NCBI RefSeq assembly: GCF_001422925.1
Contig: NZ_LMNI01000010.1
Location: forward strand, 874,405 to 938,404
DNA from: Microbacterium sp. Leaf288
GTDB taxonomy: Bacteria > Actinomycetota > Actinomycetes > Actinomycetales > Microbacteriaceae
Reading direction: 5' to 3'
Length of the DNA stretch: 64,000 nt
Shown: one piece after another, positions 25,577-35,282 of the stretch
Layout of the letters: each line of letters begins with the position of its first letter
How positions within the stretch are numbered: the stretch's first letter is position 1
The notes under the pieces: generated by a model
Told to the model about the DNA's origin: nothing
The model's database searches: none
The model's input: the letters and a program-made list of their open reading frames with translations, nothing else
Translations under genes and position numbers: made by a program

Positions 25577-26527
25577 ATGACCGACAAGGTTCACCAGATC
25601 CACTCCCTGCCCGGCGACGCGCCGTGGCAGGGAGGGCTGCCGCCCGCAGGATCCGACGAGCACCCCTTCACGATCCGTGCGCTCGACCGGGTGCTCGCGA
25701 TCCAGCGGCCGGTCGTCCTCGCGCACCTTCGCAGCATCCGTCTCCGCCATCCGGACTCCTCTCCCGCTGACATCGTCCGCATCCTCGAGCGGCGCTATCT
25801 CGCTGCGGTGACCACCGGCGGCGCCGCGGTCGGCGCGACCGCGGTCGTTCCCGGGATCGGCACGGGCGTGACGCTGGCGCTCAGCGGCGTGGAGACGGTC
25901 GCGTTCCTCGAGGCGACCACGCTGTTCGCACAGTCGGTCGCCGAGGTGCACGGCATCCCGGTGTCGGATCCTGATCGGGCGCGGGCCCTGGTGCTGACGC
26001 TCATGCTCGGCAAGGAGGGTGTCGACCTCGTCGCGCAGCTCGCCGGCCAGGCCGCCGGGCGCGGTCCCTCCCGTTCGGGCTACTGGGGCGAGCTGATCAC
26101 GAAGTCGCTCCCGCGCGCGGCCGTCGGGCCGCTCGTCGACCGGCTCAAGACGACGTTCATCCGTCAGTTCGCGGCGCGGGGCGGCGCCTCGTGGATCGGC
26201 AAGGCGCTGCCGTTCGGCATCGGCGCGGCCATCGGCGGCGCCGGCAACAACATCCTCGGGCGGCGGGTGCTCACCGGCTCCCGGCGGGCGTTCGGGGTGC
26301 CCCCGCACGCGCTGCCTCCCGAACTCGAACCGCGCCCCGGCGCCGACCGTATCGAGCGGCTCGCCGGACGCGGCATCCGTCGCGCCGGCGAGGCGGTCGT
26401 CGACGGCGTCACGCGCGGCGCGTCCGGTGCCCGCCGCATCACGGCCCGCGTGATCCGGCGCGCGCCGGAAGCGATCGAAGCGCCCGTTCCGACCGAGGAC
26501 GGAGCCTCCTCCCCGCCGGCGGGGTGA
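25577..26527 (+). CDS. EcsC-like conserved membrane-associated protein
   Basis: Product of 316 residues from an ATG. Hydrophobic, Gly/Ala-rich stretches (GGAAVGATAVVPGIGTGVTLALSGVETVAFLEA at about 90-120, and LPFGIGAAIGGAGNNILG near 218) alternate with amphipathic helices. The VPGIGT, conserved Glu and terminal LPFGIGAAIGGxxN pattern resembles the EcsC family. The C-terminal 80 residues are Arg/Ala-rich and probably disordered. Function is unknown. The next gene, 10 bp on, encodes an acidic 77-residue protein that may be co-expressed. Confidence 0.6.
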   Translation: MTDKVHQIHSLPGDAPWQGGLPPAGSDEHPFTIRALDRVLAIQRPVVLAHLRSIRLRHPDSSPADIVRILERRYLAAVTTGGAAVGATAVVPGIGTGVTLALSGVETVAFLEATTLFAQSVAEVHGIPVSDPDRARALVLTLMLGKEGVDLVAQLAGQAAGRGPSRSGYWGELITKSLPRAAVGPLVDRLKTTFIRQFAARGGASWIGKALPFGIGAAIGGAGNNILGRRVLTGSRRAFGVPPHALPPELEPRPGADRIERLAGRGIRRAGEAVVDGVTRGASGARRITARVIRRAPEAIEAPVPTEDGASSPPAG

Positions 26528-26537
26528 CAATGGCGGT

Positions 26538-26771
26538 ATGGGTCTGTTCAGCAAGCTTCCCGAAGAGCCCGTCGAATGGGCGGGTCTGCCGTCAGAGCCC
26601 GCCCGCTCCGAGACGCAGGCCGAACGATTGACCGAAGCCGCATCCGTCGATCTCGGCGGCCTCGGCCTCGGCGACATCGCCGTCGGCGGCGGCGCCGTCG
26701 AATCCATCGTCATCCCGGTGGCGCCTGTCATCGAGATCGCCGAGCACCAGGAATCGGGCGAGGACGAGTAG
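26538..26771 (+). CDS. Small acidic protein of unknown function
   Basis: Product of 77 residues, strongly acidic, starting MGLFSKLPEEPVEWAGLP. A Gly-rich centre (LGGLGLGDIAVGGG) precedes a short hydrophobic stretch (IVIPVAPVIEIAE) too weak for a clear membrane helix. It ends in ESGEDE. It follows the EcsC-like gene by 10 bp, which is the main reason to accept it; codon composition matches its neighbours. No family was recognised. Confidence 0.6.
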   Translation: MGLFSKLPEEPVEWAGLPSEPARSETQAERLTEAASVDLGGLGLGDIAVGGGAVESIVIPVAPVIEIAEHQESGEDE

Positions 26772-26790
26772 CGCGCGAACCCCGCCCGCT

Positions 26791-26806
26791 CTGCAAGCGC
26801 TTGCAG
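26791..26806. promoter_or_regulatory. Perfect 16-bp palindrome, LacI-family-type operator
   Basis: CTGCAAGCGCTTGCAG is perfectly symmetrical around a central GC step and has the form typical of LacI/MalR-family operators. It lies 19 bp past the preceding stop and 45 bp before the maltokinase ATG, just upstream of the predicted -35. No LacI-type regulator is encoded in the window. Confidence 0.6.
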
Positions 26807-26813
26807 CGCGTCC

Positions 26814-26843
26814 TCGACACACGCACGACCACGGGCATACGCT
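26814..26843 (+). promoter_or_regulatory. Predicted promoter of the maltokinase gene
   Basis: TCGACA (26814-26819) and TACGCT (26838-26843) are spaced 18 bp apart. The -10 fits TANNNT and the -35 differs from TTGACA at one base. The predicted start falls at or next to the ATG at 26851, and no Shine-Dalgarno is visible, so the mRNA may be leaderless. Confidence 0.45.
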
Positions 26844-26850
26844 CACAGGT

Positions 26851-28239
26851 ATGGACAGCACGTTGGCGTGCCTTGCGGCGTGGATGCCACGGCAGCGGTG
26901 GTACGCCGCCAAGGGGCGCCCGCCCAGCCTGCGCCTGCTCGCGTGGTGGGATCTGAGCGCGGAGTCCGGCGGCGCGGAAGACGCCGACACCGGCACACGC
27001 ATCCGCACATTCCTCGTCGCGGACGAGGGCGCTCTGCCGGCCGTGCTGTACCAGATCCCGGTCGTCGAGCGCGCGACGGAGGACGTCGACGCCGACCCCG
27101 ACCACGTCATCGGCAGTCCGGTGCCGGGAACGACCTTCATCGACGGCCCGTTCGACCCCGCGTACGCCCAGGCTCTGCTGCGCCTCATCACGGTCGGGGG
27201 CACCGCACACGGACCGCAGACCACGGCGATCGGGCGGGTTGCAGGCTCAGGCGGAGCTCCGTCTCGGGCGACCTCGCGGGTGATCAGCGGAGAGCAGTCG
27301 AACACGTCGCTCATCTTCGAAGGCGACGGCGCCCCGGTGATCTGCAAGGTCTACCGGCAGCTGCACGCGGGCCTCAACCCCGACATCGAGCTGCAGGAAG
27401 CGCTGGCCGGGGCGGGATCGCCCCATGTGCCGCGTCCGGTCGGCTCGATCGAAGGCACGTGGCCGGACCTGGCCACCGCGCACGGCACCGTGCACGGGTC
27501 CCTCGCCTCCGCGCAGGAGTTCCTGCCGGGCGTCGAAGACGCATGGCGCGTCGCGCTGCAGGCAGCAGCCAAGGGTGACGACTTCCGCGACGCGGCGCGC
27601 GCGCTCGGCACCGCGACGGCCGAGGTGCATGTCGCCCTGGCGGAGTGCTTCCCGACCCGCACGGCGACGGACGCCGACCGCGCGGCGACGGCGGCCACGT
27701 GGGAGCGAAGGTTCGCGATCGCCATCGCGGAGGTCCCCGAGATCGCCGGACAGCGGGATGCCGCCGCAACGGTGTACCGGCGCGCGCTCGAGGTGCCGTG
27801 GCCGCCGCTGCAGCGCATCCACGGCGACTTCCACCTCGGGCAGGTGCTGCACTCCCCCGAGCGCGGCTGGATCATGGTCGACTTCGAGGGCGAGCCGCTG
27901 CGCCCGATGGCCGAGCGCACGCAACCCGATCTCGCACTGCGCGACGTCGCGGGGATGCTCCGCTCGTTCGACTACGTCGCGGGTTCGCTGCGCCTGGACG
28001 ACCCGGATCGCTCCGCCGACGCGGTGCGCGCGTGGGCGCGGGACGCACGCCGGGCGTTCGTGGACGGATACGCCGCGTCGGCGGGAGGGCTCGACCCCCG
28101 GCATCCGCTCCTCGCCGCGCTCGAGCTCGACAAGGCGGTGTACGAGGCGATCTACGAGGCCCGCAACCGGCCGACGTGGGTCGCGATCCCGCTGCGCGCG
28201 ATCGCGCGGCTGGTCGAGCGTCCTGCCCCGGTGGCCTGA
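26851..28239 (+). CDS. mak: Maltokinase (Mak/Pep2-like)
   Basis: Product of 462 residues, close to the usual 450-470. It phosphorylates maltose to maltose-1-phosphate with ATP, feeding the GlgE alpha-glucan pathway. The N-terminal cap has WMPRQRWYAAKGR. The ATP-binding lobe shows ISGEQSNTSL and VICKVYRQL. The catalytic loop HGDFHLGQVL is near residue 326 and the metal-binding motif VDFEGEP follows. All catalytic residues are intact. In most actinobacteria mak sits beside treS, glgE and glgB; none is here, so this is an orphan copy with its own operator and promoter. Confidence 0.88.
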   Translation: MDSTLACLAAWMPRQRWYAAKGRPPSLRLLAWWDLSAESGGAEDADTGTRIRTFLVADEGALPAVLYQIPVVERATEDVDADPDHVIGSPVPGTTFIDGPFDPAYAQALLRLITVGGTAHGPQTTAIGRVAGSGGAPSRATSRVISGEQSNTSLIFEGDGAPVICKVYRQLHAGLNPDIELQEALAGAGSPHVPRPVGSIEGTWPDLATAHGTVHGSLASAQEFLPGVEDAWRVALQAAAKGDDFRDAARALGTATAEVHVALAECFPTRTATDADRAATAATWERRFAIAIAEVPEIAGQRDAAATVYRRALEVPWPPLQRIHGDFHLGQVLHSPERGWIMVDFEGEPLRPMAERTQPDLALRDVAGMLRSFDYVAGSLRLDDPDRSADAVRAWARDARRAFVDGYAASAGGLDPRHPLLAALELDKAVYEAIYEARNRPTWVAIPLRAIARLVERPAPVA

Positions 28240-28263
28240 CGCCGTCGGCCGAGCGTCGCGGGC

Positions 28264-29544
28264 TCAGCCCTCGTCGTCGAGTTCCGCCTCGTCCTCGGGC
28301 TCGTCGTCCTCGGCGTCGGCGACCGACCGTGCGTACCAGGAGTCCCAGTCATCCATGAGGCGCTGCACGGCCCCGTGGAATCTCGCCGTCGCCGAGCCCG
28401 GTGCGGTGTCGCCGAAGTAATGGGTGACCCACTCCTCCAGGCGCGCGACGGCCTCGGGGTCCGAGAGGACGCGCTCGGTCTGGGCGACGATGTCAGGGGC
28501 GGCTGTCGCGTCGAGCCACTCGCAGGCCGACAGGTACCCGTGCGTATCGATCGCGGCGGCGGGGTCGGCCGGCCGCGTGATCATGAGCGGCTTGTCGGCC
28601 GCGAGCCGGTCGTAGACCATCGCCGAGATGTCGACGATCGCGACGTCCGCGGCGGACAGCTGCCAGCCGAGCTCCGGCCCGTCGTCGAAGACGTGCTGGC
28701 CCGAGGGATCCGAGGCATTCGCTGCGTTCAGGGCCGCGATGATGCGCTTGTTCGCCGCCCCGTACTCGTGGTTCACGACACCCGAGCGCGGGTGGGGCCG
28801 GTAGATCACGCGATGGCGACCCGTGGCGAGGAGCGCGGTCACGAGCGCCTCACCGTGCGTGGCTATCGAGCCGTAGTGGGCCGACGGGCGGTCCCCCTCC
28901 CACGTGGGCGCGTAGAGCACCACCGTGCGCGCGTCGGGTGTGTAGGGCAGGGTGCCCGAGTAATGGTCGGCCTGCGGACGCCCGATCTCGATCGTGCGGC
29001 GCGCGATGTCGTAATCCCACAGCACCCGCGAGAGTCGCTCCCGCGCGGCGTCGCCAGCGATCATCGCGTAGTCGTACGCCTTGTACTGGTTCGTGGTCAT
29101 GTACATCTTGTCGGACTCGCCGTGGTTGATGAACACGTGCCAGCGACGGCCGTAGCGGAACATCTGGAAGTTGCGCGTGTTCTGGTTGACGTACAGCACG
29201 ACGCGGATGTCCTGCTTGGCGATGAAGCGCTCGAGATCGCGCACCGTCGGAACGAACGCCACCGGGAGCGCCCCGTCGGCCAGCAGCGCTTCGGCGCCGG
29301 TGGCGGCGCGGCTCAGCACCACGACGGGCCAGGTCTTCGCGAGGTCTGCGAGCGGCTTGTACCACTGCCGCATCTGGTACATGTTGACCGCGCCGTCGGC
29401 GAAGTAGACGGCCACCCGGTACTGGAAGGGCGGGTGCGGCGGCCGGGCCGCGAGGGTGCGCCTCACGTCGATCACGGCCGAACGATTGCGCACCGCCTTG
29501 CGGACGAGAGCGACCGCCTTCTTGCCATCCGAGACCAGACCCAC
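28264..29544 (-). CDS. CDP-glycerol glycerophosphotransferase-like protein (teichoic-acid type)
   Basis: Product of 426 residues from a GTG, of the TagB/TagF (Glyphos_transf) fold. Motifs are INHGESDKMYM with the catalytic-region His, IGRPQADHY, VVLYAPTWEGDR, VIYRPHPR, and DISAMVYDRLAADKPLMI. It would add polyol-phosphate units to a wall-linked or extracellular polymer at the cytoplasmic membrane. The C-terminal 25 residues are highly acidic (DDEPEDEAELDDEG). It is divergent from the GT2 gene with 40 bp between them. Confidence 0.82.
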   Translation of the reverse strand: MGLVSDGKKAVALVRKAVRNRSAVIDVRRTLAARPPHPPFQYRVAVYFADGAVNMYQMRQWYKPLADLAKTWPVVVLSRAATGAEALLADGALPVAFVPTVRDLERFIAKQDIRVVLYVNQNTRNFQMFRYGRRWHVFINHGESDKMYMTTNQYKAYDYAMIAGDAARERLSRVLWDYDIARRTIEIGRPQADHYSGTLPYTPDARTVVLYAPTWEGDRPSAHYGSIATHGEALVTALLATGRHRVIYRPHPRSGVVNHEYGAANKRIIAALNAANASDPSGQHVFDDGPELGWQLSAADVAIVDISAMVYDRLAADKPLMITRPADPAAAIDTHGYLSACEWLDATAAPDIVAQTERVLSDPEAVARLEEWVTHYFGDTAPGSATARFHGAVQRLMDDWDSWYARSVADAEDDEPEDEAELDDEG

Positions 29545-29584
29545 GCTTCCAGCCTACCCAGGGCTCTCATGACATGATCGACGC

Positions 29585-30679
29585 GTGCATGTCGAGCAAC
29601 ACGGGCGCAGGGACGCTCCGGTCCCTCCCCCCGGCTCCGGCGTGAGCTTCGTGATGCCGGTGCTCAACGAGCGCGACTACCTCGGCCGTGCGGTCGAGAC
29701 GGTGCTCGCGCAGGACGTTCCCGGCCCGACCGAGCTGGTCCTGGCTCTCGGCCCCTCGACGGACGGCACCAACGCGCTGGCGGCGAAACTCGCCGCCGGC
29801 GATGATCGCATCGTGCTCGTCGAGAACCCGGGCGCAGACATCCCGATCGGCCTCAACCTGGCGATCCGCGCCGCGCGGCACCCCACCGTGGTTCGCGTGG
29901 ACGCACACTCCGAGCTGGATCCGACATACGCGCGACGCGCGCTGGCGACCCTCGACCGCGTGCGCGCCGCGAACGTCGGCGGCGTGATGCGCGCCGACGG
30001 CCGCACGCCGTTCCAGCGTGCCGTCGCGCGCGCCTACAACTCCCCCATCGGCCTCGGCGGCGGCGCGTACCACGGCGGCACGCAGGAGGGCGAGGCGGAG
30101 TCCGCCTACCTCGGCGTCATGCGCCGCAGCGTGCTCGAGGAGGTCGGACTGTTCGACGAGAGCATCCGGCGCGGCGAGGACTGGGAGCTGAATCTGCGCA
30201 TCCGTCGTGCCGGCTACCGCGTCTGGTTCGATCCCGCGCTGGCCGTGACGTATTGGCCGCGCGAGAGCTGGGCGCGCCTGGTGCGCCAGTTCTCGGCGAC
30301 GGGCCGGTGGCGAGGGGAGCTCGTCCGCCGCTTCGGGCGCGGCAACTCGCTGCGGTTCTTCGCGCCGCCGGCGCTCGTGCTGACGATCCTGCTGGGGATC
30401 ATCATCGGCGTGCTCCAGCTCACGGGTCTGCTGCAGGGTTGGTGGTCGGTGGCGGCTTGCGTCGTCTACCTCCCCGTGCTCGCGTACGCCGTCCTCATCG
30501 CCGTCGTCGCTCTCGGCCGGGGTGGCGGGCACGGCTGGCGCGACAAGCTGTGGACAGCGGCGGTGCTGCCGTCCATGCATCTCGCATGGGGCTGGGGCTT
30601 CCTCCTCGGAGTGATCGGCGGTGCACACGACACCGTCGACACGTCCCGCCTCGGAAGCCGCAACACGCCGCTGCCGTGA
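29585..30679 (+). CDS. Family 2 glycosyltransferase, membrane-anchored
   Basis: Product of 364 residues from a GTG. The GT-A fold begins with SFVMPVLNERDYLGRAVETVL at about 20-40. Nucleotide-sugar and metal sites are VRVDAHSEL (DxD-like) near 100, and the acceptor-site motif RRGEDWELNLRI at about 198-209. Two to three C-terminal membrane helices lie beyond residue 255, as in ExoA-like succinoglycan synthases. It acts in exopolysaccharide or wall polysaccharide synthesis on the cytoplasmic side. It is flanked on both sides by teichoic-acid-type transferase genes on the opposite strand. Confidence 0.87.
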   Translation: MHVEQHGRRDAPVPPPGSGVSFVMPVLNERDYLGRAVETVLAQDVPGPTELVLALGPSTDGTNALAAKLAAGDDRIVLVENPGADIPIGLNLAIRAARHPTVVRVDAHSELDPTYARRALATLDRVRAANVGGVMRADGRTPFQRAVARAYNSPIGLGGGAYHGGTQEGEAESAYLGVMRRSVLEEVGLFDESIRRGEDWELNLRIRRAGYRVWFDPALAVTYWPRESWARLVRQFSATGRWRGELVRRFGRGNSLRFFAPPALVLTILLGIIIGVLQLTGLLQGWWSVAACVVYLPVLAYAVLIAVVALGRGGGHGWRDKLWTAAVLPSMHLAWGWGFLLGVIGGAHDTVDTSRLGSRNTPLP

Positions 30680-30700
30680 CACCCGGCGGGCGGGCGGCCG

Positions 30701-32152
30701 TCAGGCGTCGATGAAGCCCTGGTCGAGGATGCGTGCCACGACCCGCTCGGCGGCGCGGCCGTCGTCGCGGGCGTTGAACTTGTCGCGCCACCGCGCGTAC
30801 CGCGACGCGTACTTCGCGGTCTCGTCCGCGGCGAGCGCGGCCACCAGTTCATCCTGCGTGCGCACCATCGGGCCCGGCGCGTGCGCGGCCAGGTCGAAGT
30901 AGAACCCGCGCAGTTCCCCTCGGTAGTGCTCCATGTCGGGCACGAGGAAGTACATGGGCTTCCCGGTCACCGAGTAGTCGAACATCACGGACGAGTAGTC
31001 GGTGATGAGCGCGTCGGCGACGAGCAGCAGCAGCGAGGTGTCGGGGAAGCCTGTGACGTCGATCACGCGCGGGCCTTCCGCGTCACGTCCGGGCAGCAGC
31101 GTGCGCGAGTGCCCGCGCACGAGCACGACCGCATCGGTGGCCGCGGCGAGCGAGACCGGATCGATGAAGTCCACGATCTGGTCGCGGTCGTCACGCCACG
31201 TCGGCGCGTACAGCAGGACGCGCTCGCCGGGACGGATGCCGAGGGCCTCGCGCGTCGCCGTGCCGTCGCCCGTGGTCAGCACATCGTTGCGCGGATACCC
31301 CTCGACCCAGATCGGTCGTGTGAGGAATGCGTACGCCTTGCCGAGGATGCGCGCGGCATAGGGGTTCTGCGCCAGCAGGATGTTCCACCGCCGCGACTCG
31401 CGGACGACCGCCGCCGTCCGGCGCGGGTCGAACCCGGGCCGGTGCAGCGCCAGGCGCTTGAGGGGCGTGCCGTGCCAGGTCTGCAGCACCACCTGCCCCT
31501 TGCGTCGCGCGAACCGGCGGCGCAGCCAGTCGTTGACCACGAGCAGTCGCGCGGCGCCGCGGGCCCGCCACCATTCGGGGCTGCCCTCGACCACGGCAAT
31601 CGCGCCGGCCGGCACGGCGACCGACAGGTCGACGACGCTCCAGTAGCGGGTCACGCCCGGCGCGCGGCGCGCGACCTCTCGGTCGATCGCGAGAGGGTTG
31701 CAGCTGGCGTTGCGGCCATAGAAGCTCTCGAAGAACACCGCGTTCTCGAACCCCGTGGCGGGTCGGGTCGCATAGCGGCGTTCGAGGGCGTCCTGCCCCT
31801 CACCGGAGTCGTACGCGGGGTCGATCGGCGGCCCGACACGCAGGGTCCACCCCTCGAGGCTCGCTCTGAGTGTTCCGAGCTGTGTGAGCGGGAGGACTTC
31901 GGGGGGACGGATGCCGCGGGCCGTGGGGTCCGTGATGCGCACCTCGTACGAGCCCGCGGGCAGCGGCAGTTCCGGGCCGCCCCAGCGCGCGGCGCGCAGC
32001 GGGAGCGTCGCGGTCCACGTCTTGCCGCGGCCGGTGAGGCGCGCGGTGACGCGGGCGCGGGCGCCGACGATCTCGACGGATCCGGGCCGTTCCCCCTCGC
32101 CCGAGAGCACGAGAGCCGGGCTCCCCTCCGTCGTGAAGCGCGCGTCGGTCAT
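30701..32152 (-). CDS. CDP-glycerol glycerophosphotransferase family protein (TagF-like)
   Basis: Product of 483 residues. An N-terminal beta-rich region of about 110 residues precedes the Glyphos_transf domain: LQTWHGTPLKRL, NPYAARILGKAY, VLLYAPTWRDD, VLVRGHSRTL and ITDYSSVMFDYSVTGKPMYF. These are the nucleotide- and acceptor-binding motifs of poly(glycerol/ribitol phosphate) polymerases. The ATG overlaps the upstream paralogue's stop as ATGA, so the two are co-translated, probably as successive steps on one polymer. Confidence 0.88.
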   Translation of the reverse strand: MTDARFTTEGSPALVLSGEGERPGSVEIVGARARVTARLTGRGKTWTATLPLRAARWGGPELPLPAGSYEVRITDPTARGIRPPEVLPLTQLGTLRASLEGWTLRVGPPIDPAYDSGEGQDALERRYATRPATGFENAVFFESFYGRNASCNPLAIDREVARRAPGVTRYWSVVDLSVAVPAGAIAVVEGSPEWWRARGAARLLVVNDWLRRRFARRKGQVVLQTWHGTPLKRLALHRPGFDPRRTAAVVRESRRWNILLAQNPYAARILGKAYAFLTRPIWVEGYPRNDVLTTGDGTATREALGIRPGERVLLYAPTWRDDRDQIVDFIDPVSLAAATDAVVLVRGHSRTLLPGRDAEGPRVIDVTGFPDTSLLLLVADALITDYSSVMFDYSVTGKPMYFLVPDMEHYRGELRGFYFDLAAHAPGPMVRTQDELVAALAADETAKYASRYARWRDKFNARDDGRAAERVVARILDQGFIDA

Positions 32153-33423
32153 CCGGTTCCTTCCCTGGGGCCGTCGTGGGCCGTTCCGGCCAGAATCGCA
32201 CGGTACACCCTCTCGGCGTTGCGCCCGTCGCGGAACGCGTGCACCCGCGCGTCCAGCGCGACCGCCCGTTCGACGCGGCGCGCGCGCTCGGCATCGTCGC
32301 CGAGCACCGCGTCCAGCTGGGTCGCCGCCTGGGTCCAGTCGATCGCCCAGTCGTCGCCCGCCACGTCGGCGTAGGTGCCGTAGAAGCCGCGCCTGCGCGC
32401 GTACTCGTCGACGTCGGGCGCGAGGAACAGCGTGGGCAGCGGCACGAGCGAGGCGTCGAACGCGAGCGACGAGTAGTCGGTGACGAGGGCGTCGAGGCCG
32501 GGCAGCAGCGGGGTCACGTCTGCGACCAGGTCGCTGCCGAGCGACTGCACGCGGTCCGTCGGGAACGGCGGGGCGTAGTCGCCCGCGCCGAGCGGGTGCG
32601 AGCGGACGAGGAGCGTCGCGTCATGACGCCCCAGCACGTCGACGATCTGCGACCACTCCTCGGTGGTCGGCACCGCGGGGTCGACCGCACCGTCGCGCCA
32701 GGTGGGCGCATAGAGCACGAAGCGGGTCGAGGGCTCCACGCGGGCAACCGCGCGCCCGATCGCGGCGCGGGCCTGCACGCGGCGATCCTCGGCGGTGCCG
32801 CGCGAGAGCACGTCGACGCGCGGCTCGCCGGTCACCGGCACGCTCGCGTCGGGCAGGGCGAAGGCGGATTCGAGACGGCCGCGGACGAGGTGCGAGGCGG
32901 CCGGAATCACGCGGATGCGGCGCGCGGCGCCGCGGTACATCGATCTCAGGAGCCCGCGCACCGCCCCGGCGGCGGGGGTGGCCGCGACGACGTCGGGCAC
33001 CCTCAGCGTCTCGGGGGAATCGACCCCGATCCGCTTGAGCGGGATGCCGTGCCACAGCTGCACGACGAAAGCGCCCGACACGGCGTAGCGGTTGACGTCG
33101 CCGAATCCGTGCGTGACGACGACCACCCGGGCGCGCGCGGTGCGCCACAGCCCGTTCAGGGAGCGCTTCGGAACCGTACGGATGCCGCGGGCCGCGGCAT
33201 CCGTCGCCTCCTGGGCCGACCCGACCAGCCACACCGGGCGGCGTCCGTCGGCGGCCGCCACCTCCCAGAGCGCCAGCGCACCGTCGCCGATGCCGATCGC
33301 ACAGCCGATGACCCACTCGTCGCGCGAGCGAGGCACGAGGAGGGTGAGGAGGCGTCCGGCGGCGTAGAGCGGGATCGTCGCGAGCTTTCGGGCGTTCCCC
33401 GCGCCGAACGAGAAGGACGCCAT
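32149..33423 (-). CDS. CDP-glycerol glycerophosphotransferase family protein (TagB/F-like)
   Basis: Product of 424 residues from an ATG. Motifs parallel those of the next gene: VQLWHGIPLKRIG, FVLYAPTWRDG, LLVRSHPLGAGDY, and VTDYSSLAFDASLVPLPTLFLAPD. It lacks the N-terminal beta-rich extension of its partner and carries an amphipathic N-terminus for membrane association. It is probably a primase-like or side-branch transferase acting with the coupled downstream enzyme. Confidence 0.87.
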   Translation of the reverse strand: MASFSFGAGNARKLATIPLYAAGRLLTLLVPRSRDEWVIGCAIGIGDGALALWEVAAADGRRPVWLVGSAQEATDAAARGIRTVPKRSLNGLWRTARARVVVVTHGFGDVNRYAVSGAFVVQLWHGIPLKRIGVDSPETLRVPDVVAATPAAGAVRGLLRSMYRGAARRIRVIPAASHLVRGRLESAFALPDASVPVTGEPRVDVLSRGTAEDRRVQARAAIGRAVARVEPSTRFVLYAPTWRDGAVDPAVPTTEEWSQIVDVLGRHDATLLVRSHPLGAGDYAPPFPTDRVQSLGSDLVADVTPLLPGLDALVTDYSSLAFDASLVPLPTLFLAPDVDEYARRRGFYGTYADVAGDDWAIDWTQAATQLDAVLGDDAERARRVERAVALDARVHAFRDGRNAERVYRAILAGTAHDGPREGTG

Positions 33424-33472
33424 CCCGCGAGCCTACCTGCTCGCCGGATGGCGTCCCTGGGGGGGGTGTGGA

Positions 33473-35164
<1,692 letters not shown>

Positions 35165-35282
35165 GGTTGCTCCTTCTGCCAAGCACTCACCACTGTGCCC
35201 ACCGATGCTGTGCGTTTCTTATGTCGCGAATGGGACTCGGCTATGCAACAGGGATGAGCCCGCCCGGTATTACGGTGAAGCG

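Noticed and set aside
26814..26851. A Shine-Dalgarno for the maltokinase gene
   Set aside because: The only purine run (CACAGGT) is too close to the ATG; a leaderless start fits the promoter position better.
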